A stretch of DNA of 64,000 nt from Scedosporium boydii. Lineage: Eukaryota; Ascomycota; Sordariomycetes; Microascales; Microascaceae. The translations under genes and the position numbers were made by a program. Where the stretch lies: positions 186,001 to 250,000 of the forward strand of contig NJFT01000025.1 of assembly GCA_002221725.1 (NCBI GenBank), given 5' to 3'. The notes below the pieces were generated by a model. It had not been told where the DNA came from, searched no databases, and saw only the letters and a program-made list of their open reading frames with translations. Shown here piece after piece: positions 34,728-45,120 of this stretch (positions within the stretch are counted from its first letter, which is position 1; every line of letters begins with the position of its first letter).

Positions 34728-37700
34728 ATGAAGAGATGGGGCATCATTAGAGAAAGTTGCCCATATGCTGTCGATTCAACAGGGCGACCTAGGGGAACAA
34801 TCACCGTTGGCCTCTCTACCCTGCAGGTTTTCGAAGCCAAGGGTAGAGCCAGAGAAATATTTGAATCAAGGCTAAGACCAAAACTGACCGACTTCCTGGA
34901 CGACGATCGTCTTGTCGAGTCTGGCCAATTCGGCAACCTCTCTCTTTATATGATAGGAAAGAGGCCGGACCGAACGAAGCCGGTCGTCATGATCGTGTCT
35001 GACGACGCACGCCTTAGGGCACAGGCACTTCGATTAGTCAATGAGAGTGGAATCATGAAAGAATTCGAGGGTTTCAAGGCCGGGCAGATGAGCTTGGCTG
35101 CTGAGTTTCAAAACTTTAGACAGCTTTCCTCAACCGGGAAACCTGCAGCTACCCCTGGACAGATACCCGACTTCAATCGCTTGAGCTCACCGCACGACCA
35201 GCTTCAGGTCGTGAAGGAGGAGACATCCCATCAGAGTACGCTACCCGAAGGACAGCCGTGTCCTACCGAGAGTTCGCTCGAACTAGAGAACCCGCTCTTG
35301 ACCGATATCATGGCCGTTTCTCAGATTGAGGTCTTTAGCGATGTAAGCGGTCCCATATCTGGACGGCGGTTATACGCCAAGCTTCCCAGTGCCACTGAGA
35401 TGGGCTCTCAGTCCGCTACCGTAGGCGGGGTATTGTCTTACCAAGGCCAGTATTATCTCTTGACAGTTGGGCACTTCTTGGAGTCTTCGACATCCCTTGA
35501 CGACAGCACGGTTCAATCCTTGCCCCATCCTTCTGAAGACATACCTACCTGCGAGATCTCCGGATTGAGCGACTTTGAGGATGACGAAGAGGATGACGAT
35601 GACGATCTTGTAAGAACCACAAGTTGGGGAAGTATCACCCCCGAGGAGACTGAAGCGGAACTTTCCGGGTCAAGCTCTGTATCAGACCTAGACAGGGCTT
35701 CATGTTCCTCCTCTGCGAGCATGATGGATCCAGAGGCACAAGCTCAGCTGCTTGACTCGGTAAACGAGGCCTTTGACCCCGATAAACATACTGAAGCGCC
35801 AACCACCTTGAACGAGCCTCTTGTCAAACTTGGAGAGATCGTTATGTACTCAAAAGCCATGGACGTGTCCATAGTGCAGATCACTGGGGACCCCGCCACA
35901 AGTCTAAGGGTTTCATTACCCGAACTTCAGGATGCCTCCATCCCGTTGGAGGCTTACAAGTGTCACATCGAGTCCGTAGCTAGGGATACCACCATTAAGG
36001 TTTACTCACATGGCGGTATAATCAAAGGCGTCTTGTACGGCACCCCAAATTTTGCTCGAATTCCGAATTCTAGGAAGTTCCAGGAGGTTTTCGTAGGAAA
36101 GCTTGGCCGCCCGCTGGTTCCGGGTGACTGTGGTTGTTGGGTACGGGATTCCGTGACGGGGAAACTCTGGCCAGGTCATTGCCGGCAGCCCAACATCGGG
36201 GTTGGTAATGATGATTCCCGCCCGAGCGATGCTGGAGGAAATTCTGAGCTCCTTCCCTTCAACAGGCACTCGCGACCAAACTACAGTACCCCAAGCGGAC
36301 TTGGATTGCCCAAGTAAGGAAACCTCCCATTTAGAGGGATCAATACTTCCGATTCAGACACCAAATTGCGAGCGAACTGCAACCGCATCTCCGCTCCATC
36401 AAGCTGGGGCACTACGCTGCCAGACGCCCCCGTCTACGTCTACGCCCCAAGTATCGTGCGGAGATGAACCGCAGCTCCCAGACCGCCACGTTGGTTGCTC
36501 CTCGGAGGAAGTTGTAAACCAGTCACTCGTCGAGGTCCATCGCCGCTCGGGGTCTACTGACACCATCTTAAACATTTTTATCGCGGCGGGTACATATTCC
36601 TACACATATAGACGACTGTTTCCCATCCTTAACGCTGTCTGTCCCGAGGATATTCTCGAAAAGCTCTATCAAGGTACAGGTACGCCTCTCGACGGGCCAG
36701 CAGTGTGGCTCGATGACCGCGACGGAACCATGGAACCTAAATCATACAATGGACCAATGACCATTTCAGCTTTTCACAAGGCACTACGGCTCAAGGTATG
36801 CCGCCGTGATCTGGGGTCTGAACTTGAGCCTTAAGAACTGACCGAGTCGTATAAGTGTCCAAACAGCTGAAGGAACCGCGAGAGCCCGATGCCGACATCC
36901 GCAGAATGTGAGTAGCAATACGGATACACATAAGCTAGGAGCTAAACTTAATGTCCTTATCATTATTCTAGACATATCCCCAACCCCAGTGCCTGGGCGC
37001 TAGGGGTATTGATTATAACAGCGTCTCCGATGCATGCTCCCGTGCTCCGTGAATTTCTCTGGGGCCATCTCAGCGGAGTTTCATCAATCACTTCTGGGCT
37101 AATCGTATGTGTGCCCAATGTCTCTGAACGTTCACTCTAATGGAGGGGAAGCTAATCTTTCTTCTTCTTCCTTTTGTTCCTCCTTTAATAGTGTCAAGAT
37201 GCGATCTTCTCGATGCAATTCCACATGAAATTCCCCGTCTGGAGATGCCAATCTCAGATTCGAGATGATAATAGAAAGGGCTGGGACGGAGAACTCTTAA
37301 GGAAGCGGACTGACCTTGGGTTCTTGACTGATATGACTGATACTCCAGAAGTTCTTTATGAAGCACAGACTTCGGCGGCTATAGCGATAAACACCGGCCG
37401 CGAGTCGAATTGGGTCGTGTAGTCTCTGGTTGACGAACCAGAAGATGCCGACAATGAAGCCTCCTTGTTGTGCTACGCGAAGTCGACTTTTCCAGCACGC
37501 TCCGACACCGATACCGGCGAAGCCTCTATGAATACGCCGCTCGATCCTCTTACAGGCAGTAGGCGATGCGACAGTCTGGTCCCTTCCGACCCTAGAGCGT
37601 ACTTCCTCCTTGCTATAAAAGAGCGTATGAAATACATCCTGCAAGAGTGGTTTAATACTGTGGATAAACTAGAGGGAACCGTCGGCAATTTAAGGAACTT

Positions 37701-38545
37701 CTCAACATTTGCCTCCTTCTTATCCCCAAATTCACGCTCAGCACATTACAACTGGGCATTCTACGCCTATGTTATATTCCCTATTTGGAACTGTATTTCC
37801 CGTTAGGAGCGAGTTGAAGGCTGATTCATAGTTAAGCGATATCGCAAGTCGTTGCGTTTTCAGCCAACACGACAGGGACTAACAAATGAGGCGATGTGGG
37901 TGGTTCAAATAAAGTTCCTGCTTTCGGACCTCATCTGTATTCTACATGAGAACCAGCATGAGTGGGAATCTAGTGAAATCAAACGCGGCCGCAGTTTTGA
38001 GTCCTGCAACTCGGCGGAAATCCAAGACTTAGTTTTCGAAATCTCAGAAATATACGACAGTCTTAGGAAGATCTCCGATAGACTTGATTTCCTTCGAGAC
38101 AGGTTCGAAGGCTTACGGATTAGGGTATGTCATATTGGCCACTTCCGACCGTATCAAGTCCCATCAGCTGACCTAACTGTTTCCTCTCCCAAATCCTCAG
38201 CTTTGGAGGGAGCTCGAGAATGACGAGAACGGCTATACACCTTATTTGGAGCACTCCGTCGCTTTCCCGATCCTAGGTGTCGGTTTTTCGGCCCTTGTCG
38301 CGGGCGTTATAGCCCTTGTTCCAAGCGTTATTGCATTCAAACCTCCCGCTTTATACTGCCTCCTCGCCTCGGTCCTTCTCGGAGCTGTAGTCCTTGCATT
38401 CCTCTGGCATAGGTCTCGTAATCGCGAGAGGCCTTCTCATGGCCGTCCTTCCATCCATCCAGCTTGGTCTCCCAAGCTGGTGGGGAAGCTCATCAGGAGA
38501 CGACGCCAGGCCGCAGATAAAATGGCCTCAGAAGGAGCCTCCTGA
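34728..38545 (+). pseudogene. trypsin-like-fold membrane protein, frameshifted and with a stop (accessory cluster gene 3)
   Basis: The first part (34728 to about 36170) is one open frame. It has a conserved N-terminal module, a protease-like core starting GGVLSYQGQYYLLTVGHFLE with the candidate catalytic His, an acidic insert SDFEDDEEDDDDD, a candidate Asp (MDVSIVQI) and the nucleophile loop LVPGDCGCWVRD, where many relatives have GDSGSW. At about 36170 the frame breaks: VIAGSPTSGL and MMIPARAMLEEILSS continue in the next frame, consistent with two bases lost or one gained. Later exons (to 36795; 36867-36907; 36972-37104; 37192 on; a last at 38201-38545) read in frame except for a TAG at 37420-37422, where the family has an aromatic residue. 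Two membrane segments lie near the C-terminus. One intron around 37793-37831 is uncertain. Confidence 0.68.
36796..36866 (+). other. intron of accessory gene 3
   Basis: GTATGC donor and CAAACAG acceptor; joins KALRLK to LKEPREPDADIRR in frame. Confidence 0.7.
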
Positions 38546-39436
38546 GTTGACAGGAAGGTCACCGTGGCATGGGGGAGTACAGCGGGGAAGGAAAACGGAG
38601 TCTAATGGGCCGGAAATTGGGAAATGAGATGTAACCTGCGTGGTAGATAGCCAGGCATCGAAAGGGTTGCATTTTATTCGTCGAGGATATTTGACTCTAT
38701 GCGATAATAATCAATACAAGCCTTTGGCTCTATAGGAGTTCTAGTCCGGTCATTTGATTCTATATAGGCCGAAAAAGATTTTGCCAATGCTTCTGTCTGC
38801 CATCACGTAGAGGCTTGTCTGCTGGGTGAAAGGGCGTCCAGAAATGGTTCCACCGTCAACCCGTGGATGCTGGGAGAATGCTTCTATATCCGAGGTACAT
38901 GAGCCCTGAGGTACGTTCGAAGCAAATCCAGCGTCCTTGAGGCGGCACATTGCAGTGATGAAATAATGCAGACGAAGTCGCGTTGAGATATCGTTATTAC
39001 GTCATGGCCGAACAAGGCTTCTTCTGTCTATAAGCTGTCAATCCCTGCAGACCAGGGCACATTTGAATTGTGGAGGCCGGGCTAGCAGCCAATAGAAAGT
39101 AATTATAGCCTCAGCCTTGCAGTGCCAAAGCGCAAGGCAGAAAGCCACTAATTTTTTTTTCCTCTCTCCAACTTTAGCGCATTTTAGTGTATTTGCTCCA
39201 TTGACTGCAAGCGGAGGCGCCGCACGACACAGCACCTTTTTTTTTTTTTCCCCCCAACGAAACAACAACCCTCCGACACGCGCACCCCTCCCTTTTCGCC
39301 TCCGCAGTAAAGGGTAGATTCGTGAGAGTGGGAAGGAAAGGCAGGGGCAAAAATCAGCACCGTGGCTACGATAAGTCCTGCGCGGAGACTTTACAAGTCT
39401 CTGGCGGCTGCTCTGCGACGACACGTTCCGTTCGGT
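38546..39436. other. intergenic region and DUS1 leader, with repeat copy B
   Basis: No gene seen. It holds repeat copy B (39031-39148) and, just upstream of DUS1, a poly-T/poly-C tract at 39235-39255 typical of a fungal core promoter or leader. Confidence 0.6.
39031..39148 (+). repeat. dispersed ~115-bp direct repeat, copy B
   Basis: This pairs with 32678-32790. The best part is CAGCCTTGCAG, two changed bases, then CCAAAGCGCAAGGCAGAAA. It includes a CCAATAGAA shared by both copies. Copy B lies about 290 bases upstream of the DUS1 start codon. Confidence 0.75.
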
Positions 39437-41141
39437 ATGGCGGGCAAGGGCGACGATGGCGCGCCGCCGAAGAAGGCCAAGTTGGTCGGTAGGGCCTTTT
39501 ACGAGAGCATAGGGAGTCCGAAGTACATCCTGGCACCCATGGTTGATCAATCCGAGTTTGTGAGTGAATCTTTCTTTTTCTCTTTTTGCGAATGCATTTC
39601 TCTTGTCGATGCTAGGGGTCCTAACCGAGGTTTTCTGGTTGCAGGCGTGGAGGATGCTCTCGAGATCATACATCCCCCCGTCGCAGAAACCCCCTTTACT
39701 AGCCTACACCCCGATGCTCCACGCCCGCCTCTTCGCCGAGACCGAAAAATACCGACGAACAAACTTCCAAGCCACAGATCCCACCTCCCCAACATCCCCC
39801 GACTCCCCCTTCCTCGACGGCAACCCCTCCATCGACCGCCCCCTCATCGTCCAATTCTGCGCCAACGACCCCGACTGGCTCCTCCAAGCAGCCCGCCTCG
39901 CTGCGCCCTACTGCGACGCCGTAGACCTCAACCTCGGCTGCCCGCAAGGCATAGCGCGCAAAGGCCACTACGGTAGCTTCCTGCAAGAGGACCAAGAACT
40001 CATCTTCCGACTCATCCGGACCTTGCGCGACGGGCTCGACGTGCCCGTGACGGCCAAGATACGCATTCTCGAGACGCGAGAGGCGACGCTTGCGTACGCG
40101 CGCAACGTGCTCGAGGCGGGCGCGAGTATATTGACCGTTCACGGTCGTCGGAGGGAGCAGAAAGGGCATTTGACTGGGTTGGCGGATTGGGAGGTGATTC
40201 GGTTCCTGAGGGAGAATTTGCCACCTGAGACTGTGCTTTTCGCGAATGGGAATGTTTTGCGGCATGAGGATCTCGATCGGTGTCTTGAGGCGACGGGGGC
40301 GGACGGCGTCATGTCCGCTGAGGGAAACCTTTCTGATCCCGGCATTTTCGCGGAGCCTCCCGCGGAAGAGGAGGGAGGGAGGGAGTACTGGCGCGGGAGG
40401 GACGGAAAGGGCGGTTGGAGGGTCGACGGCGTGATGAGGCGATATTTGGATATTCTGCACAGGTACGTCGCGGGCGTGGAGCCGCCGGTGCGGAGACAGC
40501 TGTTCGTGCCCGGCGACGACGAGGGCTGGCTCGTCGAACGGGAGGAGAACGGAGAGGAGGAAGGACCCGCGCGGAAGAAGAGGAAGAAGGAGAAGAAGGA
40601 TTACGTGCAGAATGGGAATTATTCGGCCATGCAGCCGCACATGTTTCATTTGCTGAGGCATCTGGTGACGGTTCACACGGATGTGAGGGACGCGTTGGCG
40701 CGGAGCAAAAAAGGGGATCTGGAGGCTTATGAACAGGTGTTGCTCATGGTTGAGAAGAAAGTTGCTCTTGGCCTCCTCGAGTACGAGAAGAGCAAGGATG
40801 ATGACGGTGGCAAAGAAGAGAACGGGGTCGGAGACACAGAGGGGGAAAACGGGGAGGACGCTCGGTCCGAAATCGACGAGGAACTCAAGGCCGAGAGCTC
40901 GGAGGCGGCGATCAAGAGGTGCAAGAGGCCCTGGTGGATCGCCCAGCCTATTATTCGGCCTTTGCCGATGGAGGCGCTGGCGAAGGGGAGTATTACACTA
41001 AGTAAGAAGAACATGGCCGCCATGGGGGTGGCCGAGGTCGATGCCGTGGAGAAGACGAACGGAGCGGGGGATGCGGCAGCAGGAGAGAAGCCGGAGGGGA
41101 ATCAGGAGGTGCCGGTGCAGAAGGAAGAGGTTGCGGCATAG
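39437..41141 (+). CDS. dus1: tRNA-dihydrouridine(16/17) synthase (DUS1 family)
   Basis: DUS enzymes reduce uridine to dihydrouridine in tRNA D-loops using FMN and NADPH; Dus1 acts at positions 16/17. Exons are 39437-39559 and 39645-41141 (539 residues). The intron has a GTGAGT donor, a CCTAAC branch and a TTGCAG acceptor. The start is the ATG of MAGKGDDGAPPKKAK; an upstream GTG extension is not a eukaryotic start. Diagnostic sequences are ILAPMVDQSEFAWRMLSR, NLGCPQGIARKGHYG with the catalytic cysteine, VTAKIR, ILTVHGRRREQKG and LFANGNV. The C-terminal ~150 residues are charged low complexity (KKRKKEKK, acidic runs), longer than in yeast. The TIM-barrel core is intact. Confidence 0.92.
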
Positions 41142-41458
41142 ACATTTGCGAGCGTGGATAGACTTGGGATTTTGATACACTTTCGTCACACATAGCGAAT
41201 GAGAACTCGATTGCATAATGCGCTCCAGACCGAACCTTCAAAATTCACAGCTCAAGAAAACGTGCTTCTCGGGACACAAACATAGTAGGGCCTTGGTGTT
41301 CGCTCAAATTTCGTCAAGGTTATTACTATCTTCTACATGATGAACGCCCTCCACAGCCTGCCTTCCGCAGCATCCCATTTCAGCAATCTATACAATAACG
41401 CTCTCTGCCTTCATGGGGCTCCCTCTCCCCCTTGATATCCTCCCAAAATCATGCAATC
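41142..41458. other. convergent 3' flanks of dus1 and cwc22
   Basis: 317 bases between opposing stop codons; no other feature seen. Confidence 0.7.
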
Positions 41459-44182
41459 TCAATCATCCCTCCTCCCCCTCTTGGTCGGAGGCGGCGCCGG
41501 GCTCCTCGACCTCGAACTACTATACCTCCTCCTCTTCGCATTCACGGGACTCCTCGACACCGACCTCGACGGTGATCGAGAATACGACGGATCCCGTCCC
41601 CTCCCTCTCGCATCGGGCCGGGCCGGCGAAACACTTTCTTCCTTCCTCTTCGCCTGTCGCCCTCCTCGGGGAGGGGGAGTAGGAGATCTCGAGTCGTATG
41701 ACGCGGACCTGCGGCGCACGGGAGACCTCGAAGGCGAACGGCTATCGTAGCGGCGCCGACCGTCTCGCCTAGCCGGCGACGGACTCGCCGAATAAGAAGC
41801 GCGCCTGTCCCTTCGACGAGCGTCCGGAGAAGGGGACCTACTGCTGCGGACGGACGAGGTCTGGCGCCTTGCGCGAGGAGGGGGGGCGGAACGGCTGCGG
41901 CTACGCGAGCCACCTCGCGCATCGGAGTAACGACGGCTACGCTTCGGGCTCGGGGATCGAGAGTCATACGAGCTGTGTCTTGAGCCGCGCGCTCGTCGAG
42001 GGGACACAGAACGGCTGTACGACCTCGACCTAGATCTCGACCTCGATACCGTGGAACGTCGGTCGCGAGATAGACTTCGGCCGCGACTATCCGAGCGGAA
42101 AGAATCCCTCCTTCTGCGCGCGGGCGTTCGAGACCGTGATCTAGAACGAGACGAGTACGACGACCCGGTATACGACGTGTAACTCGACACCGACTCCGAA
42201 TCCGACTCGTCTCGCGGCGGTGCCGGAAGCGCAGGCTTGGGCATGTTCTGAAGGAACTCACGCATCTCCTCGGTGAGGGCACCCATGCCAATACTAGTAA
42301 AGTAATTGATCGAAAACCTGACATTCCGAGGTTCGTCGTGGGGGAACAGCCCCTCGAGGCTCGGCTGCAGAAGGGGATCCTTCATCCGCTCGGCAAGCTT
42401 GTTCATACCAAGGGCTTCCGAGATCTCCTGGAAGAGAATCTTGACAAATATACGTGAGGACGATGTCGTGGCGTCTTCGGTCATGACGATGGCCGACATG
42501 CAATGCCAGCCGATGGCGTCCGAAGCGAACATGTGGCCAAAGAACCGTGCGACGTTCCTCAGCCTGTTCGTCTCGTAGCGGTGGATGGTATCGTAGGTCG
42601 TTTTGAACTGTTCTTCGAAGAGCTCGTTCCACAACCTGTTGAGCTTCGCGAACCTCTCGCCGATGATGCCGTAGAACTTTTGGTACGTCGTCGCCTGGCT
42701 GCAGCACTCGACGATCATGGACGGCAGCTCGGGCTCCTGGCCGGGGGGCAGCACAATCTTCATAAGCTTGTGGACGGCTTCCTCGGGGGAGATGGCGGAC
42801 TGGATCGTAAGGTAGATGGTCCTTCGGAGGTTGACCAGGTCCGCGTTGCTTTGGTCCTTGATTTCCATCGCCTTTTGATCTTCGTCTTCTTCATCCTCGG
42901 AGCTTTCGTCCTCGTCCTCGTACCCGGAGTCTTCCTCGTCGTCAGTCGCCAGACCCAAAATCTCCCGCTTAAGCTGGTTATAAGCCTCTTCTGATTTCTC
43001 AAAATCAGGGTCGAACTTGAAAATGTTGAGGGAATCCTCCGTGTCCAGGTCGCCGTCAAGCTCGACGTAGTGCGTAATCATGTCGTCCTCCTCCAAAAGA
43101 TCGAGCTCCTCGCGAATCGCCGGATTATCTTTAAAGTTATCCTTGCGGATCTGGAACAAGACCTCAACGGCGTATTGAACCCTCTTGTCGATTTCCCCCT
43201 CATGAAGAACGTCGCGGAACTTGTCAAACACGACACGCGCAGCCATGGGCTTCATATCCGTCAAAAACTCCCCAATCTCCTTCATGAAGCCCACCGCAAT
43301 CTCAACCGAGTCATCCGTCGGCTTGTGGAGCAGAAGCTGCAGCATCTGCAACGCGAGATTCTCATGTATGACCTGGAAATTGACGAGGTGCGCAATGAAC
43401 GTCGTAGCCGCAAGACACACTTTCTTATCATCCCGACGGAACGACTTGCGGAACTGCACAACCAGCCTCTTCGCCAACAACTCTCCCACAAGCGGAATCT
43501 TAGAATTCACGACAGCCGTCAGCGCCGCGTAAATCGGGGTGAAGCTCAAACTCGAAGCCTGCGCCCTCATGATGGCACGACAAAACGCTCCCCGACCACG
43601 CACGAGGTTCTCCTCGAACAGCTCGGGCACGAGCGACTTGATGTTTCCCAGGTTGACCTTGTTGATGATGCCCGTGATGGACTTCTTCAACGCCTCCCAG
43701 TGCAGCTTCTGCTTGAGCCGCGCTCCCTCGGCGCTCGTGTCCTGCTGGATCTGCGCCTGCAGGGCCCGCAGCCGAGCCGGTGGGATGTATGTGCCTCCGC
43801 TGCGCATGTCCAGCAACTTTTGGTATTCGGCTTTTAGCATGGCTTGTTTTTCCTCTTCTGTCCGTTCGGGCGGCTGAACAACGGGCCGCTCCTGTTTCTG
43901 GCGCGGCGGTGGCGAGCGGTCTCGAGCCGTGGACGTCGCGGGACGGTATCGATCACCGCCTCGATCTCGACCTCGCTCGTGGTTGCGGTCACGGTCTCGT
44001 TCGCGGTCCCAGTCATCGCGGCGTCTCTTTCGATCCGGTCCGCGGTCGCGATCTCGCTCCTCACGATCTCGATCCCTATCTCCATTGCGGCGGATATCAT
44101 CGCGTGGCTGGGGGGAAGGTGCCTCGTTCGGTGGCGATCGCTCGCGAAGGGGTCGAGGCGACTGCACCTCCGGGGATGCCAT
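41459..44182 (-). CDS. cwc22: pre-mRNA splicing factor Cwc22
   Basis: Cwc22 binds the spliceosome, is needed for Prp2-dependent activation and in many eukaryotes recruits eIF4A3. A single uninterrupted frame encodes 907 residues. The first ~110 are Arg/Asp/Glu-rich repeats (DRDREERDRD type). The MIF4G domain runs about residues 140-330 (ITGIINKVNLGNIKSLVPEL, ENLVRGRGAFCRAIMRAQ). The MA3 domain is around 440-560 (LRRTIYLTIQSAISPEEAVHK), with ASDAIGWHCMSAIVMTEDAT in the following conserved block. Residues ~660-907 are an RS-rich tail (SRSRSRSRTPARRRR type). Yeast Cwc22 is much shorter and lacks this tail, so the layout is like animal and plant CWC22. It shares a 493-base divergent promoter region with the DPM2 gene. 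Confidence 0.95.
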   Translation of the reverse strand: MASPEVQSPRPLRERSPPNEAPSPQPRDDIRRNGDRDRDREERDRDRGPDRKRRRDDWDRERDRDRNHERGRDRGGDRYRPATSTARDRSPPPRQKQERPVVQPPERTEEEKQAMLKAEYQKLLDMRSGGTYIPPARLRALQAQIQQDTSAEGARLKQKLHWEALKKSITGIINKVNLGNIKSLVPELFEENLVRGRGAFCRAIMRAQASSLSFTPIYAALTAVVNSKIPLVGELLAKRLVVQFRKSFRRDDKKVCLAATTFIAHLVNFQVIHENLALQMLQLLLHKPTDDSVEIAVGFMKEIGEFLTDMKPMAARVVFDKFRDVLHEGEIDKRVQYAVEVLFQIRKDNFKDNPAIREELDLLEEDDMITHYVELDGDLDTEDSLNIFKFDPDFEKSEEAYNQLKREILGLATDDEEDSGYEDEDESSEDEEDEDQKAMEIKDQSNADLVNLRRTIYLTIQSAISPEEAVHKLMKIVLPPGQEPELPSMIVECCSQATTYQKFYGIIGERFAKLNRLWNELFEEQFKTTYDTIHRYETNRLRNVARFFGHMFASDAIGWHCMSAIVMTEDATTSSSRIFVKILFQEISEALGMNKLAERMKDPLLQPSLEGLFPHDEPRNVRFSINYFTSIGMGALTEEMREFLQNMPKPALPAPPRDESDSESVSSYTSYTGSSYSSRSRSRSRTPARRRRDSFRSDSRGRSLSRDRRSTVSRSRSRSRSYSRSVSPRRARGSRHSSYDSRSPSPKRSRRYSDARGGSRSRSRSAPPPRARRQTSSVRSSRSPSPDARRRDRRASYSASPSPARRDGRRRYDSRSPSRSPVRRRSASYDSRSPTPPPRGGRQAKRKEESVSPARPDARGRGRDPSYSRSPSRSVSRSPVNAKRRRYSSSRSRSPAPPPTKRGRRDD

Positions 44183-44675
44183 CGTCGGATGGTTCTATCG
44201 AGGGTGCGTGAAGAAAAGAGGGAAATGGGGAAAAAAGAATGGTTTGCAAAGAGGAGTTGATGGAGGCGACGTTTGTGGCGACGCCTTGAATTTTTAGTTG
44301 GCAGTCACGATGCAGGCAGAGAGCAACCAACTTGTGACCAAACAAGAGAGAACAATTCTTAGTAAAGGTTTCGTCGTGTCGCCGAGTAACCGCCACCTGG
44401 CAGATAAATGACAGCTGTTAACAAGTGTCATTATTCAATGTGCCACACGTCAGTTTGAAATTGGCGGATTGAGTCGCGTCCACTCACGTAATGACGAAGT
44501 ATCTTCGACTTGCGCTAGCATCGTGAATGAAGCCAGGTTGACCTGACCTCAATCCCAGTTCACCAGCACACACTCCATCCAAACTCCCCCAAAGCCACAG
44601 TTGCAGAATCACCATTAACAGCATTCACCAAATCCCAATCCTGAATTTCCACCTCCCAGATACACTCAACCGACA
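44183..44675. promoter_or_regulatory. bidirectional promoter region of cwc22 and dpm2
   Basis: 493 bases between divergent start codons. It contains CGAAG-TAT-CTTCG, a perfect inverted repeat at 44495-44507 related to the window-wide TACGAAGTA motif. There is no TATA box at a convincing distance from either gene. Confidence 0.5.
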
Positions 44676-45120
44676 ATGGTACCGGGCTCCCCCCTAAATC
44701 GCATCCACCCCTGAGCTAAGAATGACCTCAAGCTAACACAAGAAACCCTCCGACGTCCCAGCTCGACAAACTCGTCGGCCTCGCCATGCTCGTGGCTGCC
44801 TCCGTCATTTTCCTCTACTACACCCTCTGGGTGCTCGTAATGGTATGTTTTCTCCCCCAGCCATCACTTCTTTCCGCAATTCCGCCCAAGTCTACTCGAG
44901 CAAGCTCCCCCCCCGCTAACAGAGAGCTTCTCAGCCCTTCGTCGACGATGATCACGTTCTCCAGACCCTCTTCCCCCCTCGCGTCTGGGCCATCCGCATA
45001 CCCGTCATCCTCATCCTCCTCGGCTCGGCCGTCGTCGGTTCCTTCATCGGCATGGTCATGATCCGCAGCAACAGGAAGAAGGCGGCAAAGGCCAAGGCTG
45101 CCGCCAAGAAGAAGGCGTAA
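44676..45120 (+). CDS. dpm2: dolichol-phosphate mannose synthase regulatory subunit (DPM2)
   Basis: Dpm2 is a small ER membrane subunit that stabilises dolichol-phosphate-mannose synthase and also associates with GPI-GlcNAc transferase. Three exons (44676-44678, 44762-44842, 44935-45120) encode 89 residues. The first coding exon is just ATG. The intron 44679-44761 has a GTACCG donor, an AGCTAAC branch and a GTCCCAG acceptor, giving MLDKLVGLAMLVAASVIFLY. The AAG at 44741-44742 gives the wrong frame. The second intron 44843-44934 (GTATGT..CTCAG) joins TLWVLVM to PFVDDDHVLQTLFPPRVWAI. Two membrane helices and a Lys/Ala tail ending KKKA follow, matching the family (human DPM2 is about 84 residues). 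The KKKA-like ending fits ER retention. Confidence 0.88.

Noticed and set aside
39699..40676. 325-codon minus-strand frame
   Set aside because: Antisense of the DUS1 catalytic domain; the conserved DUS motifs are on the plus strand.
43070..43837. 255-codon plus-strand frame
   Set aside because: Antisense of the Cwc22 MIF4G region.
44741..44786. AAG acceptor at 44742, or internal ATG at 44786, as the DPM2 start
   Set aside because: The AAG acceptor gives the wrong frame and the internal ATG removes the conserved LDKLVG start.
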